From Methanonatronarchaeum sp. AMET-Sl (GTDB taxonomy: Archaea; Halobacteriota; Methanonatronarchaeia; Methanonatronarchaeales; Methanonatronarchaeaceae), in assembly GCF_029854155.1 (NCBI RefSeq), contig NZ_CP122958.1:328001-392000 (forward strand): DNA of 64,000 nucleotides, read 5' to 3'. A model generated the notes under the pieces. The model did not search any database, was not told the origin of the DNA, and was given only the letters and a program-made list of their open reading frames with translations. Positions 62,526 through 64,000 of this stretch are shown here, piece by piece. Both the position numbers and the translations under genes were made by a program. Within the stretch, counting starts at the first letter, position 1, and every line of letters begins with the position of its first letter.

Positions 62526-63167
62526 TTATTCTTTCATTAGTTTTAGTGCTCTTTTAGCTGCTTTAGTTGCGTCTGTTGCATATCCGTCTGCACCGAATTC
62601 TTCTATTGCGGATTTTTCGTTTAGTGGTGCTCCACCTGCAAGTATTTTTACGTTTGGTACTGTTTTGTTAGCGTCTTTTACGACGTCTTTAATTCCTAGC
62701 ATTGTTGATGTCATCATTGCTGAGATTGCAATTATGTCTGCATCTACTTCTTTTGCTTTTGCTGCGAAATCTTCGTTTGGCACGTCTTTTCCGAGGTCTA
62801 CTACTTCCATTCCACTTACATCTAGCATTAGTCTTACTAGGTTTTTACCGATGTCGTGTACGTCTCCTTCTGCTACTCCGATTACGACTTTTCCTTCGAC
62901 TCCTAGGTCGTCTGCGTCTATATGTGGTTTTAGTATGTCGAGGCCTGCGTACAATGCTTCTGAGGCCATCAGTACTTCGGGTACGAATTTCTCTCCTTTG
63001 TCGTATAGGTCTCCGACTTCTGATATTCCGGAAACGAGTCCATCCATTATTGCGTCCATTGGCTCTACGCCTTCATCTAATGCTTTTTGAGCGGCTGTTT
63101 TCACTTTCTCTTCGTCCATTTCAACGACGCCTTTATGTAGGTCTTCCAGTATTTCTTCTTTTGACAT
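62526..63167 (-). CDS. Methyltransferase corrinoid protein (MtbC/MttC/MtmC-like)
   Basis: A helical cap (1-90) precedes the B12 domain with ligand His104 in EGDVHDIGKNLV, then DLGKDVPNEDFA and AISAMMTSTMLG, and LAGGAPLNE. The length of 213 aa fits methylamine-type corrinoid proteins. The partner methyltransferase gene is not visible in the window; it may lie to the right or elsewhere. It precedes the re-activator gene. Confidence 0.93.
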   Translation of the reverse strand: MSKEEILEDLHKGVVEMDEEKVKTAAQKALDEGVEPMDAIMDGLVSGISEVGDLYDKGEKFVPEVLMASEALYAGLDILKPHIDADDLGVEGKVVIGVAEGDVHDIGKNLVRLMLDVSGMEVVDLGKDVPNEDFAAKAKEVDADIIAISAMMTSTMLGIKDVVKDANKTVPNVKILAGGAPLNEKSAIEEFGADGYATDATKAAKRALKLMKE

Positions 63168-63203
63168 AGTTTATTTCTCCTATCTATTCTACAGTATGTA
63201 AAA

Positions 63204-63238
<35 letters not shown>

Positions 63239-63367
63239 CAAAAACGATTAAATAGGGTATAAAAAAACTAAAATTATTTTAATAGGTATATATCTTTTGA
63301 AAAAGGTTATTATTAAATAATAAGATGTTTAAGAACTTTTTGTTTAAGCCTTGGTTTTTGGTAGATA

Positions 63368-63391
63368 TTTTCCAGTTGAAATATAGGGGCC
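63368..63391 (+). promoter_or_regulatory. Single ORB-like box
   Basis: TTTTCCAGTTGAAATATAGGGG matches the box family, with the G-string on the same strand. It stands in a 270-base AT-rich gap between the corrinoid protein and phosphoesterase genes. Confidence 0.45.
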
Positions 63392-63435
63392 TATTATTTT
63401 TTCTATATAATTTAAGTTCGGTTATTAACAATAGT

Positions 63436-64000
63436 TTAAAGCATATTTCTGAATCTACCTATTTCGGGAAATCTTAATGTCTCATTATCAACTTCCACTA
63501 AAACTTCGAAACTATTTAGGTCCCTATTTTTCATATATGGGGACATGAAGTCATCCTTCTTCATTTTGTTTATAGATACACCCTCGGTTAGTGGTGAAAA
63601 ACTCGGGGTCAAAACAAGGTCTGGCTGGGTATTAGACCGGTCGATTAAAAAACAATCAAGTTTTTCACCCTCTATTTCAATTGCAGGGTGTTCGTGCCCA
63701 ATCACTATGGATTCAATGTTTTTTAGCTGTCGTTCCTTATCTCCATGTAAAATCGCTACGTTGTCAATTACTACCTGTTCATGGAGTTCTTTTTCTTTTT
63801 TCTCTAGTAATGTTGGAAGCATTTTGTCATGTGAACCTTCTATTAAAACACAGTTTTGGCAGTTTTTAAGGACTTTATCAAGTTTGTTGGAAACTTCACT
63901 CCATATTTTTCCAAATGAGTGGAGGATATCTCCATTTAAAACTACTGTTTCTGGTTCAAACCTATCTATAACTTGTTTTAGTCGTTTGGTTAGTTCCTGT
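63436..64000 (-). CDS. Metallophosphoesterase (COG1407-like), partial
   Basis: The 5' end lies beyond the window. The visible frame has VVLNGDILHSFG, a GSHDKM motif (usually GNHD), AILHGD and IVIGHEHPAIEIEG, the metal-binding boxes of the calcineurin-like COG1407 group. The C-terminus contains FMSPYMKNRDLN. The frame is open from 64000 to the stop at 63436. The enzyme may be a nucleic-acid-linked phosphoesterase. Confidence 0.85.
   Translation of the reverse strand, partial: QELTKRLKQVIDRFEPETVVLNGDILHSFGKIWSEVSNKLDKVLKNCQNCVLIEGSHDKMLPTLLEKKEKELHEQVVIDNVAILHGDKERQLKNIESIVIGHEHPAIEIEGEKLDCFLIDRSNTQPDLVLTPSFSPLTEGVSINKMKKDDFMSPYMKNRDLNSFEVLVEVDNETLRFPEIGRFRNML

Overview
This window comes from a low-GC euryarchaeal methanogen that feeds on methylated compounds. 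The archaeal markers are Orc1/Cdc6, both subunits of D-family DNA polymerase, Hef helicase, TiaS, NMD3, Csl4, Rpo11 and Dph2. The methanogen markers are the F420 genes cofG, cofH and cofC, mer, the methanol pair mtaC/mtaB, a second corrinoid protein and a corrinoid re-activator. Two genes carry in-frame TAG codons followed by conserved sequence, and TAG is rare as a stop. This suggests a pyrrolysine-decoding lineage. Methanonatronarchaeia or a relative is my best guess, but that is inference.

Layout. 1-733: decayed IS200/IS605-like DNA that cuts off the front of a PAS histidine kinase. 0.7-3.2 kb: kinase fragment, double-domain KaiC and KaiB. 3.2-8.3 kb (minus strand): prenyl transferase, Hef, cofH and cofG. 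8.4-11.6 kb: mer, cofC and a B12-binding radical SAM gene. 11.6-11.86 kb: origin-recognition-box-like motifs just ahead of orc1/cdc6. 11.9-24.5 kb: replication and translation genes (cdc6, polB, glyS, polC, tiaS). 24.5-36.4 kb: a radical SAM/UbiA/binding-protein operon, several orphan sensor kinases and a G3E GTPase with a His-rich partner. 36.4-39.2 kb: mtaCB. 39.2-43.3 kb: remnant of an element integrated at tRNA-Asp, with an integrase that lacks a normal start and contains TAG. 43.3-47.1 kb: small unusual genes, a Cas4-like gene with an internal TAG, and a TnpB remnant. 47.2-53.6 kb: translation and exosome cluster (GTPBP1, NMD3, DUF99, rpo11, csl4, METTL5-like, dph2). 53.6-57.9 kb: ppsA with its regulator, a ribbon-helix-helix protein and an M48 protease. 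58.0-58.3 kb: tRNA-Val followed by two inverted ORB-like boxes around a very AT-rich core, the best origin candidate in the window. 58.5-64.0 kb: a class II aldolase-like gene, purS/purQ, the corrinoid re-activator, a corrinoid protein and a partial phosphoesterase.

How it fits together. MtaB/MtaC and the second corrinoid protein move methyl groups toward coenzyme M, and the ferredoxin-ASKHA protein would re-reduce corrinoid that has been oxidised. CofG/H/C make F420, which Mer uses. Orc1/Cdc6, PolD and the ORB-like sites form a replication neighbourhood. The most novel points are the two ORB clusters 46 kb apart, an ORB-like box inside a coding region, in-frame TAG codons in a Cas4-like nuclease and an integrase, and several genes whose best start codon is ATA or ATC.
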